Positions 17,262 through 26,129 of a DNA stretch of 64,000 bases are shown piece by piece (within the stretch, counting starts at the first letter, position 1; every line of letters begins with the position of its first letter). A model generated the notes under the pieces. That model worked only from the letters and a program-made list of their open reading frames with translations. It ran no database searches and was not told the DNA's origin. The DNA is from Microgenomates group bacterium GW2011_GWC1_46_15. Its GTDB lineage: Bacteria; Patescibacteria; Microgenomatia; UBA1400; UBA12028. The translations under genes and the position numbers were made by a program. The stretch covers positions 124,001-188,000 of the forward strand of contig LCLX01000002.1 of NCBI GenBank assembly GCA_001002285.1. The letters are read 5' to 3'.

Positions 17262-18410
17262 CTACTTTCCCGCAAAGATGGCAAACACATCTTTAATACT
17301 AATAAGGACGATCAACGCGAGGAAAAAGAGCATTCCCGCCTGGTTTGTGTAGTACTCCAGCTTAGCGCGCCGCTTTTTTCCCAAGATGCCTTCTAGAAGG
17401 ATAAACAGCGCCCGCCCACCGTCGAGCGGTGGAATCGGCAAAACGTTTACAACTCCAAGGTTAATCGAGATGAGCGCGGCAAAGTTCAGCACAATTTGTG
17501 GCCCTTGCTCAAAAAGTTTCTCTTTTCTTGCAGTGTTGACGATACCAATCGGCCCAGACACCTCGCTCGCCACTCCTTTAAAACGCACAAGATCGCCCAC
17601 AACCCGTCCCAGCGTTTTTACAATCATTCCGGAAAACATATATGAGTCTTTTACCCCCTGCACCATTCCGTAGAACGGCATCTGCCAAGCAGGATAGTGG
17701 CGGAACTCGACATCAATCAACATGATACCCAACCCCCCTTGCCCATCGGGCGTTTCTTTTTCTGTGCGGACATATGATGTAAGCGTTGCGTTTTTTCCAT
17801 CGCGCGCAACAACAACGCTGATCTGTTGACCACGCACCGTTTGAATGCGCTCAATAAACGCCGCAGAAGTTTTTGTCGCAACTCCATTCAGCGAAATAAC
17901 TTCATCACCTTTTACAAACCCCGCTTTTTGCGCCGGCGAATTTGAAATGACTTCGTCCACACGCGGACGCGGCAAGTTCACGGAAACCGCTCCGGCCCAA
18001 GTATATAAAAATGCAAAGATGAGTACGCCAAATAAAAGATTGATACACGCGCCCGCGAGCACGACAAAAAGCCTATTGATCCGGGAGGCAGAAGAAAATA
18101 ACCCGACATTTTTTTTCGCTGATTTCTCCGCTTTACTTGCACCTGTTTTATTTGCACTAGCTTTATCCGCACCAGCCATCTGCTCAAACGACTCCGCGTC
18201 ATCCCCCGCCAACCGCACAAACCCTCCGAACGGCAACCAGTTCAGCGTAAACACCGTACCTTTTCGCGTAAACATCGTGAGTGCGCGGGGCGGATACCCA
18301 AACCCAAACTCTTCAACGCGTACACCCGTTTTTTTGGCCGCAATATAATGCCCCCACTCGTGAATGAGGACAAGAAAAGATAAAAGTAAAAATACTCCAA
18401 GAATTTCCAT
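17262..18410 (-). CDS. rseP: RIP metalloprotease RseP / site-2 protease
   Basis: 382 residues. Intramembrane zinc protease. HEWGH (LVLIHEWGHYIAA, residues ~15-21) supplies the zinc His pair and Glu; a PDZ domain spans ~165-235 (VISLNGVATKTSAAFIE); the second motif NVLPIPPLDGGRALF supplies the Asp ligand. Four membrane helices are expected. An alanine/lysine-rich loop (KADKASANKTGASKAEKSAKK) at ~84-104 is unusual. Starts 2 nt after the frr stop without a ribosome site, so coupled translation is likely. Confidence 0.94.
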   Translation of the reverse strand: MEILGVFLLLSFLVLIHEWGHYIAAKKTGVRVEEFGFGYPPRALTMFTRKGTVFTLNWLPFGGFVRLAGDDAESFEQMAGADKASANKTGASKAEKSAKKNVGLFSSASRINRLFVVLAGACINLLFGVLIFAFLYTWAGAVSVNLPRPRVDEVISNSPAQKAGFVKGDEVISLNGVATKTSAAFIERIQTVRGQQISVVVARDGKNATLTSYVRTEKETPDGQGGLGIMLIDVEFRHYPAWQMPFYGMVQGVKDSYMFSGMIVKTLGRVVGDLVRFKGVASEVSGPIGIVNTARKEKLFEQGPQIVLNFAALISINLGVVNVLPIPPLDGGRALFILLEGILGKKRRAKLEYYTNQAGMLFFLALIVLISIKDVFAIFAGK

Positions 18411-18412
18411 AT

Positions 18413-18964
18413 CTACATCTGCATCAACTCAGTTTCTTTTTCCTGCACAACCTTTTCCAACTTCGCCACATACTCGTCCATTTTTTTCTGGAGTGTTTCC
18501 AAATCAGCTGAAATAGTATCTTCCGAAATACCCGGCTTTCCTTTTTGGTCATCAATCATTTTTTTGTATTTGAGCCGTACGTCGCGCACCATCTGTTTCC
18601 CGCTTTCCAGTTTTTGCTTCACCAGCTTCACCATTTCCTGCCGGCGTTCCTGTGTAAGCGGTGGAATCACAATGCGGATGTGATCACTCTCAACAACGGG
18701 ATTGATGTTGAGGCCAGCCGACGCAATGCCTTTTTCAATCGCCGCAAGATTTCCTTTATCCCATGGATTAATCATGATCATCGTTGTGTCCGGCGCGGAA
18801 ATCGTGGCAAGCTCCATCAACTTCATGCGTGTTCCATACGCTTCGACAGAAACATGTTCGACAAGCGATGGCTTCGCTCGGCCGGTTTTGACCGTCGCCA
18901 TATCGCCGCCAACGACTTCAAGCACTTTGTCTGCATCTCTAGAAAATTGTGTGACATCAAACAT
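18413..18964 (-). CDS. frr: ribosome recycling factor
   Basis: 183 residues, normal length. Splits post-termination ribosomes with EF-G. Conserved features: TVKTGRAKPSLVEHVSVEAYG near the N-terminus, IRIVIPPLTQERRQEMVKLVK in the middle, and the C-terminal helix LEKVVQEKETELMQM. The ATG at 18964 has AGGAGG 5 nt upstream, and an upstream TACAAT -10 element. Upstream ATGs are in frame but start inside the promoter. Confidence 0.95.
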   Translation of the reverse strand: MFDVTQFSRDADKVLEVVGGDMATVKTGRAKPSLVEHVSVEAYGTRMKLMELATISAPDTTMIMINPWDKGNLAAIEKGIASAGLNINPVVESDHIRIVIPPLTQERRQEMVKLVKQKLESGKQMVRDVRLKYKKMIDDQKGKPGISEDTISADLETLQKKMDEYVAKLEKVVQEKETELMQM

Positions 18965-19043
18965 ACGTCCTCCTGTCGGTATTGTAGTGGAGGCTCGGGT
19001 GTTTGACAACGGAAGCATTCGATTCGTGTATCATTGAGAAAGT

Positions 19044-19772
19044 ATGCGGCTTCCCAAAAAAAGCAACGTGTTCTTTTTCACCGATCTCAACACGTACTAT
19101 CGTTCTCTTTCGTCGCCCTTCCGTTCCGTACTGTTTTATGTGCTCAAAGCATACGCAGTATTTTTACTCATCACGCTCATTGTTTTTTCTTTCTTTATTG
19201 ATTCATACATCCGCACTAACTTGAACGCTCTGCCCGAAACGTTTTCTCTTTCGTACACGCACAGCACACTATCCGCAAACGGTATTGCGTTGCCGTACAT
19301 ACTAAAGTTTCCAAACACCATTGGAACACTGCAGTTTTATGACACATACATGAAGCAAACATCGGTGGATGGCCAGGAAACACACACTGCATACGTGGAC
19401 ATCGTTCCAAAAGATGTTGAGTTTACGGCAAACAAAAAAGATATTGGGGAAATGGGTGTTCCCATGATTCAAATAGGTCTCGGAATTGTCACTATGTCAA
19501 TCTGGCCGTTTTTTATACTTGCGCGGATGATGTGGGCAGCGCTCTATGCGCTATTCGTTACTACAATTGCGCAATGGTTCCGTCGGTCGCTTCCATATAC
19601 CAGTGTGTATAAGCTGAGCGTCACCACGATGGTTACCGCAGAACTTATTCACGGATTGGGATTTGTTCTTTACAGAGGAAATACGCAAGTACCGTTGTTT
19701 GATTTGGCGTTTGCCGTCATTATGATTGTGGTGTTGAAGACTCTCCCACCGCAAACCGCGCAAGGCGTGTAA
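19044..19772 (+). CDS. DUF1189-like membrane protein
   Basis: 242 residues. One N-terminal membrane helix (VLKAYAVFLLITLIVFSFF), an extracytoplasmic domain (~55-150), then three or four helices (MIQIGLGIVTMSIWPFFILA; FVLYRGNTQVPLFDLAFAV). This layout and the FFTDLNTYYRSLSSPFR start fit the DUF1189 family, of unknown role. A TATCAT box lies 9 nt before the ATG. Its last ~53 nt overlap the tail of tsf on the opposite strand. Confidence 0.72.
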   Translation: MRLPKKSNVFFFTDLNTYYRSLSSPFRSVLFYVLKAYAVFLLITLIVFSFFIDSYIRTNLNALPETFSLSYTHSTLSANGIALPYILKFPNTIGTLQFYDTYMKQTSVDGQETHTAYVDIVPKDVEFTANKKDIGEMGVPMIQIGLGIVTMSIWPFFILARMMWAALYALFVTTIAQWFRRSLPYTSVYKLSVTTMVTAELIHGLGFVLYRGNTQVPLFDLAFAVIMIVVLKTLPPQTAQGV

Positions 19773-20217
19773 CGACAATATTTTCGCCCACTTTTCCTGC
19801 CACCGACTTCACAAAGTCACGGATCGAAAGCTTTGGATTGCGGATGTATTCCTGTTTGAGCAGTTCTTCCACAGAGTTTGGATTCATTGAAGCAACTTGC
19901 ATTGCTAACTCGTGGCCTAAGTCCTGAAAATCTTGTGTCCGTGCGACAAAATCGGTTTCGCAGTTGAGTTCTACAAGTGTTGAGATGCGGCCGCCCATGT
20001 GCGAGTACGTCGCGATCATCCCCTGTTTTGCTTCACGGTCCGCTTTTTTTTCTGCACGCGCGATGCCTTTGGCAAGAATCCATGCTTCGGCTTTTTTCAT
20101 GTCACCCCTGGATTCCTCCAACGCTTTTTTTGCATCCATCACACCAGCGCCTGTTTTTTCACGGAGTTTTTTAATCACGTCCATCGAGATTGTTTGTGTT
20201 GAAACTACTTTTGCCAT
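19720..20217 (-). CDS. tsf: elongation factor Ts, short form
   Basis: 165 residues. Nucleotide exchange factor for EF-Tu. N-terminal UBA-like domain VIKKLREKTGAGVMDAKKAL is clear, and the TDFVAR motif follows in LVELNCETDFVAR. Only one half of the core and no C-terminal module is present, as in other short EF-Ts proteins (Thermus type). The AGGGGAGG ribosome site lies inside the end of rpsB; the two genes overlap by 13 nt. The C-terminus overlaps the convergent DUF1189 gene. Confidence 0.95.
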   Translation of the reverse strand: MAKVVSTQTISMDVIKKLREKTGAGVMDAKKALEESRGDMKKAEAWILAKGIARAEKKADREAKQGMIATYSHMGGRISTLVELNCETDFVARTQDFQDLGHELAMQVASMNPNSVEELLKQEYIRNPKLSIRDFVKSVAGKVGENIVVTRLARFAVGESSTPQS

Positions 20218-20915
20218 GCTGACCTCCCCTCTTTGTACGCGTTTGCGAGTGTGTGCACAATCAGTGTAATACTGCGCACCGCATCATCGTTCGCGGGAAT
20301 TGCGTAATCAATGCGCTCTGGATCGGAGTTTGAATCAACGATACCGACAACCGGCACTTTCTTTGTTATCGCCTCTTTGACTGCGTTGTCTTCTTTTTTC
20401 GTATCAACGACAACAATCGCGTCTGGAATCCCCTTAATATTGGAAATACCGCCAAAGAAACGCTCAAGGCGTGAAATATCTTTATCAATGAGGACGCGCT
20501 CGCGTTTTGTGTAGACGTCAAGTTTGCCGTCCATTTTGTCTTGCTTAAGTCTGTTGAGCTTATCAATGGATTTTTTCACCTGATCCCAGTTCGTGATCGT
20601 TCCACCAAGCCAGCGGATCGTGATATATGGAGCACCCGCGGTCACTGCTTCCTCACGCACAATATCTTGCGCCTGGCGCTTGGAACCAATGAAAATAACG
20701 GTCTTCCCCTCTTTTGCCAAGGAGTAGACAAACTGTGCCGCTGCTTCTAGTTTTTTTGCTGTCTGGAAAAGATCGAAAATGTGCACACCGTTGCGCTTCG
20801 TGTAGACATACGACGCGATCTTTGGGTTCCACCGTTGAGCCTGGTGGCCAAAATGGCACCCTGCTTCAAGCAAATCTTTGACATCCACCGCAAAGGATGG
20901 TGTTGAATCGGACAT
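20205..20915 (-). CDS. rpsB: 30S ribosomal protein uS2
   Basis: 236 residues. Conserved segments: LLEAGCHFGHQAQRWNPKI, GVHIFDLFQTAKKLE, TVIFIGSKRQAQDIV, IRWLGGTITNW, ERFFGGISNIKGIPD and VGIVDSNSDPERIDYAIPAND. Ribosome site AAAGGAG lies 5 nt before the ATG and is complementary to a loop in the leader hairpin (see leader entry). Followed by tsf in an overlapping operon. Confidence 0.97.
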   Translation of the reverse strand: MSDSTPSFAVDVKDLLEAGCHFGHQAQRWNPKIASYVYTKRNGVHIFDLFQTAKKLEAAAQFVYSLAKEGKTVIFIGSKRQAQDIVREEAVTAGAPYITIRWLGGTITNWDQVKKSIDKLNRLKQDKMDGKLDVYTKRERVLIDKDISRLERFFGGISNIKGIPDAIVVVDTKKEDNAVKEAITKKVPVVGIVDSNSDPERIDYAIPANDDAVRSITLIVHTLANAYKEGRSAWQK

Positions 20916-21018
20916 GATTCTCCTTTCAGCCTCCTACGCGATGTAGATCAAGGAGAGTTCGCGTAGTGTGAATTTATACTTTTTACACTCTGTATACGTT
21001 CGCACTTTTTCAAGTACG
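20916..21018 (-). promoter_or_regulatory. rpsB 5' leader with hairpin loop complementary to the ribosome binding site
   Basis: Transcribed from the extended -10 at 21033-21025. A first hairpin (CGTACTT, GAAA, AAGTGCG; 21018-21001) starts the RNA. Near the start codon CTACGCGA (20966-20959) pairs perfectly with TCGCGTAG (20941-20934), enclosing a 17-nt loop that contains TCTCCTT. That heptamer (20956-20950) is exactly complementary to AAGGAGA of the rpsB ribosome site (20925-20919), so an H-type pseudoknot could sequester it. S2 is known to repress its own mRNA in other bacteria; that S2 acts here is inference. Confidence 0.6.
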
Positions 21019-21024
21019 AGGGGT

Positions 21025-21033
21025 ATTATAGCA
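21025..21033 (-). promoter_or_regulatory. extended -10 promoter of rpsB-tsf
   Basis: Minus-strand TGCTATAAT, a perfect extended -10. No good -35 is present at 17 nt. It places the transcription start near 21018, immediately before the first leader hairpin. Confidence 0.6.
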
Positions 21034-21050
21034 TAAAATCCGCAGACTAT

Positions 21051-21356
21051 TTAAATAAGCCTTGAGCGCGGAGGACGTCTTATTCTGTGTACAACAGAAC
21101 TTCTTTTTTTCACTTCTGCTACGATGCTTTGCGCTGCGAAAGCATAGATAAGGCTTTGCGCTTCATCCGCAAGTCTGTCCATTTCTTCGGGTGATTCATC
21201 TAATGTCACTTCACCCGCCTCGACAGACTTGAGGTATTCCAATATCGCCACTGCATTGATTCTCCCATCTTTATAAAGAACTCCTTCTGCAATATGCGCC
21301 CGATTCGTAAGAAATGAGATCGCTTCATTTAATAACGATTCTTGGTTGTATGACAT
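21051..21356 (-). CDS. hypothetical protein, 101 aa
   Basis: Not recognised. Acidic, helical (SLLNEAISFLTNRAHIAEGV; ESPEEMDRLADEAQSLIYAF), with a basic tail RIRRPPRSRLI. AGAAGGAG lies about 7 nt before the ATG. Its own reading frame ends just upstream of the rpsB promoter. Confidence 0.65.
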   Translation of the reverse strand: MSYNQESLLNEAISFLTNRAHIAEGVLYKDGRINAVAILEYLKSVEAGEVTLDESPEEMDRLADEAQSLIYAFAAQSIVAEVKKRSSVVHRIRRPPRSRLI

Positions 21357-21395
21357 ACAATACTCCTTCTCGGCAGGTATTTATACAGTTGCCAT

Positions 21396-22193
21396 TTATC
21401 CTACTCCATCAATCAAATTTTGCAAGAGACATACGCGGGTCATAGGGCCAACACCACCGGGAACAGGAGAAAGGAATGCGATGAGGTGTTCAAGACCGGC
21501 AGGGTCAACTTCTGGTTTTGGGGAACCTGCGTCAATGATAATGACGCCATATTTGAGGTTGGCCGCATGCAAAAGGTGTGTTTGACCCGTTGCGGTTATC
21601 ACAACATCAGCGTGCTTAAGTTCATCCATGTGATCGGCAATATCTTTACCATATAACAACACGGACCGTGCTTTTCCCTCAAGTACTTTTGCTACGGGTA
21701 CGCCAACAATATCACTGCGCCCTAAGACAACAATATTCAATTTCTTCAAGTCCAGCTTTAACGTTTTTACCGCAGTATCTAAAATCTCAAGAATTGCACG
21801 GGCAGTTGCAGGCACCACAGCGCCCTTCCCCGTTAACCCATCAACATCCTTTTTGGGATCAATCACGGAAACAATTTGAGACCACCACTCCTGAAAAGGA
21901 AACAGATGTTTCCCAGGTTTCTGGACAATAATGCCTTGGATGTCCGCGCGGGCGTTGGCTTGTGTAATATGCTGAATGATTTCTTTTGCTGGCGTGGCAA
22001 TCGGCAACATGTCTAACTCATACCCAACCCCGATACTTTCCGCATCTTTTTTCTTCAAATGCGCATATATAGTGCTTGGAACATCTTCTTGAAATACCAA
22101 GCTATATATTGATAATTGAGGAAGTTTTTTAACCTTTTCTGCGAGGAGTGTTTTGCGCCGTGTGACCTCCGCGTTGCCATCAAAGATAATCAT
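21396..22193 (-). CDS. folD: bifunctional methylene-THF dehydrogenase / cyclohydrolase FolD
   Basis: 265 residues from ATG 22193. Interconverts 5,10-methylene-, methenyl- and 10-formyl-THF. The catalytic-lysine motif YAHLKKK, DPKKDVDGLTG, VLGRSDIVGVPVAKVL (NADP site) and SPVPGGVGPMT are seen. The usual VQLPLP is VQKPGKHL here. TACAAT (22206-22201) ends 7 nt before the ATG, with no ribosome site, so it is predicted leaderless. With glyA, fmt and the TS-like gene it supports one-carbon metabolism. Confidence 0.92.
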   Translation of the reverse strand: MIIFDGNAEVTRRKTLLAEKVKKLPQLSIYSLVFQEDVPSTIYAHLKKKDAESIGVGYELDMLPIATPAKEIIQHITQANARADIQGIIVQKPGKHLFPFQEWWSQIVSVIDPKKDVDGLTGKGAVVPATARAILEILDTAVKTLKLDLKKLNIVVLGRSDIVGVPVAKVLEGKARSVLLYGKDIADHMDELKHADVVITATGQTHLLHAANLKYGVIIIDAGSPKPEVDPAGLEHLIAFLSPVPGGVGPMTRVCLLQNLIDGVG

Positions 22194-22212
22194 GGGGATT
22201 ATTGTACCAGTT

Positions 22213-23046
22213 CTATCCAATAAGGTCTTTGACAATCGCAATATTTTTCGCATCTGGTCCATCGCCGTTAAATCCTGGGACTTCTAAAATAAGTGGCAAA
22301 TGGGCAAACTTGGGATTGGTAAGAAATTGTTTCATTCTATCTTTGCCAATGCTTCCCTCCCCAACATTTTCGTGCCGATCACGACCACTTTTGAATAAAT
22401 CGCGCGAGTCATTGAGATGAATGACTTTGAGTGAGTCCCAAAGATTGAGCGTGGCAATGTCTTTTTCAACAGTTTTTAAATCATATCCCGCACAAAAGGC
22501 GTGGCATGTATCAAAACACCACCCAAGCCGTGGTGAATCAACCGCATCTAAAAGCTCACGGATTTCTTTGAGATCCGAGCAGAGCTTTCCACTCTGCCCC
22601 GCGGAGTTTTCAATCAAAAATGTACTGCTTTTAGGAGTTCCTACCAAAATTTCTTTGAGCGCTTTGACCACCCGCTGCTTACTTACAGCAAATCCTCTCC
22701 CTTGGTGACTTCCCAAATGCACAATGACTCCGCCGCCGTGAATTCTGGAGTCAAACTCAAGATCATACTTTAAAACACCAATGGATTTTGTGAGAAGATC
22801 GGGGTTATCACTCGCCAAGTTGATGAGATAAAGCGCATGCGTAAAAATTGGACCAAAGTCCTGATCTTTGCAGAACGTAATAAACGTATCGTACGGAAAA
22901 CTATCAATGGGTTTGCGCGCCCACACCCGTGGAGAACCGGAAAAAACCTGCAGGCAGTTCGCGCCCATTGTCATTGCATTCTGCGCTGCCTGAACAAGAC
23001 CTCCGGCAACGGAAAGATGAGCGCCAATTCTTCTTGAGATTTGCAT
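22213..23046 (-). CDS. nfo: endonuclease IV (AP endonuclease)
   Basis: 277 residues from ATG 23046. TIM-barrel AP endonuclease with three zinc ions that nicks abasic sites. Zinc-ligand segments: VIVHLGSHQGRGF, TFLIENSAGQ, GWCFDTCHAFCAGYD, KVIHLNDSRDLFKSGRDRHENVG and LILEVPG. Start RRIGAHLSVAGG is typical. TAGAAT ends 7 nt before the ATG (leaderless prediction). Divergent from the kinase-like gene at 23099. Confidence 0.95.
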   Translation of the reverse strand: MQISRRIGAHLSVAGGLVQAAQNAMTMGANCLQVFSGSPRVWARKPIDSFPYDTFITFCKDQDFGPIFTHALYLINLASDNPDLLTKSIGVLKYDLEFDSRIHGGGVIVHLGSHQGRGFAVSKQRVVKALKEILVGTPKSSTFLIENSAGQSGKLCSDLKEIRELLDAVDSPRLGWCFDTCHAFCAGYDLKTVEKDIATLNLWDSLKVIHLNDSRDLFKSGRDRHENVGEGSIGKDRMKQFLTNPKFAHLPLILEVPGFNGDGPDAKNIAIVKDLIG

Positions 23047-23098
23047 ACTGCTTATTCTAGAGTAGAATATCATTCCGAGCAATTATCTATCTTATAAT

Positions 23099-24004
23099 AT
23101 GCAAAAAAATGTCGCTGAATGCATTACTCATATAGGCCAGCCCCCATGTTTATCAAAAAAGGATATTCAACGGTTTGGGTTTCTGATTACAGTGTCTTCA
23201 GTCCCCGCAATTTCAGAACATCTTACGGTTCCGCAAGCAGCTTTAGAATCGTTTATTTCTCACTTTGAAACTGTTTCGCAAACACTTTCTTTTATGTTGC
23301 GGTACACAGCAACAAAAAAAGGCATACTTCCAAAATTGATGCTGGGAGGAGCTGGTGTAACAAAATTTACAGAAGCACTTGCCCATACATTGGGGTATGC
23401 GAATATCAAAGTTGGTACGGAAATGCGGAGGATTGGAAAATTGTACGGCTTCACTAACGAAAAAGAGTTTGGCGAATTTCTTCAAAACGAAGTGCTCCGT
23501 GACCCAACATATGATTATCAACTTGACGCCAGTGTTCTTCCACATATTCTTTCGGGAAAAAGGGTTGTTATGGATTCCAAAATATGGGCATTACTACTCG
23601 GAAGACCTCAAGCATTTGACCAAAGAACTCCATCTTTTGTACACCCCTTTTCTCCATTAAATACTTTCCGCCCCGCACAAATAAACATTGGAGCAACAAA
23701 CGAGGCACATATAGCGACCAAACGGATGTGGAATAGGCAGTTACAGATCGCAACAGAAGCGGGAATCCCTTATGAAAAAAGTCTACATGATGTTGAACAA
23801 GAGCAAATGGACCGATGGTTCACTGATTTTATTCGCTTTTGGAAAACATATCGTATTCTTTACACACGAGCAAGTTTCATACGCAATTCTCATTATCTTA
23901 TTAAAACAGATCCGAGTGTTTCTGAACTCGCCGATATTGCTCTAGCTCAATTGCGACTTGATTACGGATCTGCTTTTGTAGAGTTTTTACAACAGGTAAG
24001 TTAA
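23099..24004 (+). CDS. cytidylate-kinase-like protein with degenerate P-loop
   Basis: 301 residues. Residues ~80-160 follow the order of CMP kinases: a hydrophobic strand, LGGAGVTKFTEALAHTLGY where the P-loop GxxGxGKS should be, a substrate-strand KVGTEMRR, then LRDPTYDYQLDASVLPHIL and GKRVVMDSKIWALLLGRP. Gly and Ser of GKS are Thr and Phe, so ATP binding is questionable. N- and C-terminal extensions are unlike CMP kinase. A TATAAT box abuts the ATG. Its last 4 nt overlap the convergent glyA. Confidence 0.55.
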   Translation: MQKNVAECITHIGQPPCLSKKDIQRFGFLITVSSVPAISEHLTVPQAALESFISHFETVSQTLSFMLRYTATKKGILPKLMLGGAGVTKFTEALAHTLGYANIKVGTEMRRIGKLYGFTNEKEFGEFLQNEVLRDPTYDYQLDASVLPHILSGKRVVMDSKIWALLLGRPQAFDQRTPSFVHPFSPLNTFRPAQINIGATNEAHIATKRMWNRQLQIATEAGIPYEKSLHDVEQEQMDRWFTDFIRFWKTYRILYTRASFIRNSHYLIKTDPSVSELADIALAQLRLDYGSAFVEFLQQVS

Positions 24005-25302
24005 AAAGACTTGGATAAAAATGCTTTAACTTTACTTTTTATAGTCCGAAGGGTTGCACTTTTTTCCATTTCCACACGAAACTTCTTCACAAACTCCCCT
24101 CTTTGTTCTTTTTCCTTGGGCATCACAAATGGTCGCACAACTTCAACCACTTGCGCAATCCATTCAGCAATTTTTTCCATATCTTTTTCCTTCATTCCAA
24201 TCGTGGTAACTGCAGGTGTCCCCAATCGCACACCAGAGGGATAGAAGGCTGAGTATGGTTCGTTTGGAATCGTGTTTTTGTTTGCATACATACCGACAAT
24301 CGCCATGGCATACGCGACTTGCGTTCCACCACCAAACGCCGAGAAATCCATAATCATGAGATGATTTTCCGTTCCCCCACCCATTAATGTAATTCCGTGT
24401 TTTTTAAGCGCGTTCGCCAACGCTACCGCATTCTTTACCACTTGTTGACCGTACGTTTTAAACTCCGGCGTTGCCGCTTCACCCAGTGCCACCGCGATCC
24501 CCGCCGTTACATTATCGTGCGGACCGCCCTGCAAACCAGGAAACACTGCCTTATCAATTTTCTCGGCTAGCTTGGGATCTTTGCCTAATCCACGTTCCGT
24601 GACCAACAGCATCGCTCCACGCGGCCCACGTAGCGTCTTGTGGGTGGTGGTCATCACAACATCGGCATACGGCACTGGCGATGGATGCACACCCGCAACA
24701 ATCAAACCGGCAATGTGTGAAATATCAGCCAACACAAACGCCCCAACCTCATCCGCAATCTCCGCAAACTCTTTGAACGGCAGGATGAATGGATATGCTG
24801 TTGTGCCAATAATCATGAGTTTGGGTTTATGGTGATGTGCCAGCGCCCGCACCTCATCCAGATCAATGCGCGCATGAGCATTCAAGCCAAACTGGATTGT
24901 TTTAAAGTACTTTCCACTAAACGTAACGCCCGGGTGGCCGTGTGTGAGATGACCACCACTCGCGAGTTTCATTCCCATGATCGTGTCGCCAGCCTCTAGT
25001 AATCCAAACAGTACCGCACTATTGGCAGGACTCCCACTGTATGGCTGGACATTCGCGTGCGGCACTTTAAATAGGGCGCACGCCCGTTTCACCGCCAAGT
25101 CCTCAATCTCATCAATAATGTCATTGCCTTCGTAGTATCGGCGGTGAGGATACCCCTCCGAGTACTTGTTCATGAGTGGTGAACCAACCGCCTTTCGCAC
25201 ATTTTCAGATGCAAAATTTTCAGATGGAATAAGCTGAACTCCCTCGCGCTGGCGGCGAGTTTCTTTGTCAATCAGCGTAAAAAGAGGATCGTGAGAAATC
25301 AT
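24001..25302 (-). CDS. glyA: serine hydroxymethyltransferase
   Basis: 433 residues. PLP enzyme making glycine and 5,10-methylene-THF. Seen: IPSENFASENVRKAVGSPL, YSEGYPHRRYYEGND, GMKLASGGHLTHGHP and the Schiff-base lysine in MTTTHKTLRGPRG, then GGPHDNVTAGIAVAL. A TACAAT box lies 10 nt before the ATG. It is the next gene upstream (in minus-strand order) of the kinase-like/nfo/folD group. Confidence 0.97.
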   Translation of the reverse strand: MISHDPLFTLIDKETRRQREGVQLIPSENFASENVRKAVGSPLMNKYSEGYPHRRYYEGNDIIDEIEDLAVKRACALFKVPHANVQPYSGSPANSAVLFGLLEAGDTIMGMKLASGGHLTHGHPGVTFSGKYFKTIQFGLNAHARIDLDEVRALAHHHKPKLMIIGTTAYPFILPFKEFAEIADEVGAFVLADISHIAGLIVAGVHPSPVPYADVVMTTTHKTLRGPRGAMLLVTERGLGKDPKLAEKIDKAVFPGLQGGPHDNVTAGIAVALGEAATPEFKTYGQQVVKNAVALANALKKHGITLMGGGTENHLMIMDFSAFGGGTQVAYAMAIVGMYANKNTIPNEPYSAFYPSGVRLGTPAVTTIGMKEKDMEKIAEWIAQVVEVVRPFVMPKEKEQRGEFVKKFRVEMEKSATLRTIKSKVKAFLSKSF

Positions 25303-25346
25303 GATACTGCGTATTGTACTCTGCCAGGCGCCTGTTATGCCAACCG

Positions 25347-26087
25347 TTATGCCAACACCGACTCCACATCGGTCGCGACATACGTGCCGATATCTTCACC
25401 AAGCACCGCTTTTTTCAAGTTACCAGATTTAAACAGTTCAAATACCATGACCGGCATTTTGTTTTCCATACACATCGCCATCGCGCTGTTATCCATCACC
25501 GCGATGTTCTCGTCTTTTAGCACATCCATAAACTTGAGTGTTTTAAACCGCTTCGCATCTTTGTGCTTCGCCGGATTTTTGTCATATACGCCGTCTACTT
25601 TTGTTGCTTTCATCACAACGTCGCAGTGGAGCTCCAACGCATGAAGCGCTGCACCTGTGTCTGTGGTTACATACGGCACGCCCGTTCCTGCAGCTAGGAT
25701 CACAACGCGGCCTTTTTCGAGGTGCCGCAATGCACGGCGGCGGACGAACGGCTCCGCAACTGCTGGCATCGTGAGTGCAGACTGCGCACGCGTAGGAACA
25801 CTAAGTTTTTCCAGTGCATCCTGAAGTGCAAGCGCATTCATCACCGTTGCGAGCATTCCCATATAGTCAGCCGTTGCGCGGTCAATTCCACCTTTTTCAC
25901 CGGAAATTCCGCGGAAAATGTTTCCCCCGCCAATGACCAGCACTACCTGAACGCCGAGATCGTAAATATCCTTGATTTGTTTTGCCACATCCATTACGGC
26001 CATTGGGGAAATACCGTACTCGCGGTCGCCGAGAAGCGACTCGCCGCCAACTTTGAGGAGGACGCGTTTAAATCTCGGGGATGCCAT
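25347..26087 (-). CDS. pyrH: uridylate kinase
   Basis: 246 residues. Hexameric UMP kinase of the amino acid kinase fold. Start RVLLKVGGESLLG, VVLVIGGGNIFRG, DYMGMLATVMNALALQDAL, VVILAAGTGVPYVTTDTGAAL and VDGVYDKNPAKHKDAK are typical. AAAAGGAG lies 8 nt before the ATG. Between tmk and glyA. Confidence 0.96.
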   Translation of the reverse strand: MASPRFKRVLLKVGGESLLGDREYGISPMAVMDVAKQIKDIYDLGVQVVLVIGGGNIFRGISGEKGGIDRATADYMGMLATVMNALALQDALEKLSVPTRAQSALTMPAVAEPFVRRRALRHLEKGRVVILAAGTGVPYVTTDTGAALHALELHCDVVMKATKVDGVYDKNPAKHKDAKRFKTLKFMDVLKDENIAVMDNSAMAMCMENKMPVMVFELFKSGNLKKAVLGEDIGTYVATDVESVLA

Positions 26088-26129
26088 ACAAAAACTCCTT
26101 TTCTATTGTCTTAACCAGAGTATATCATG

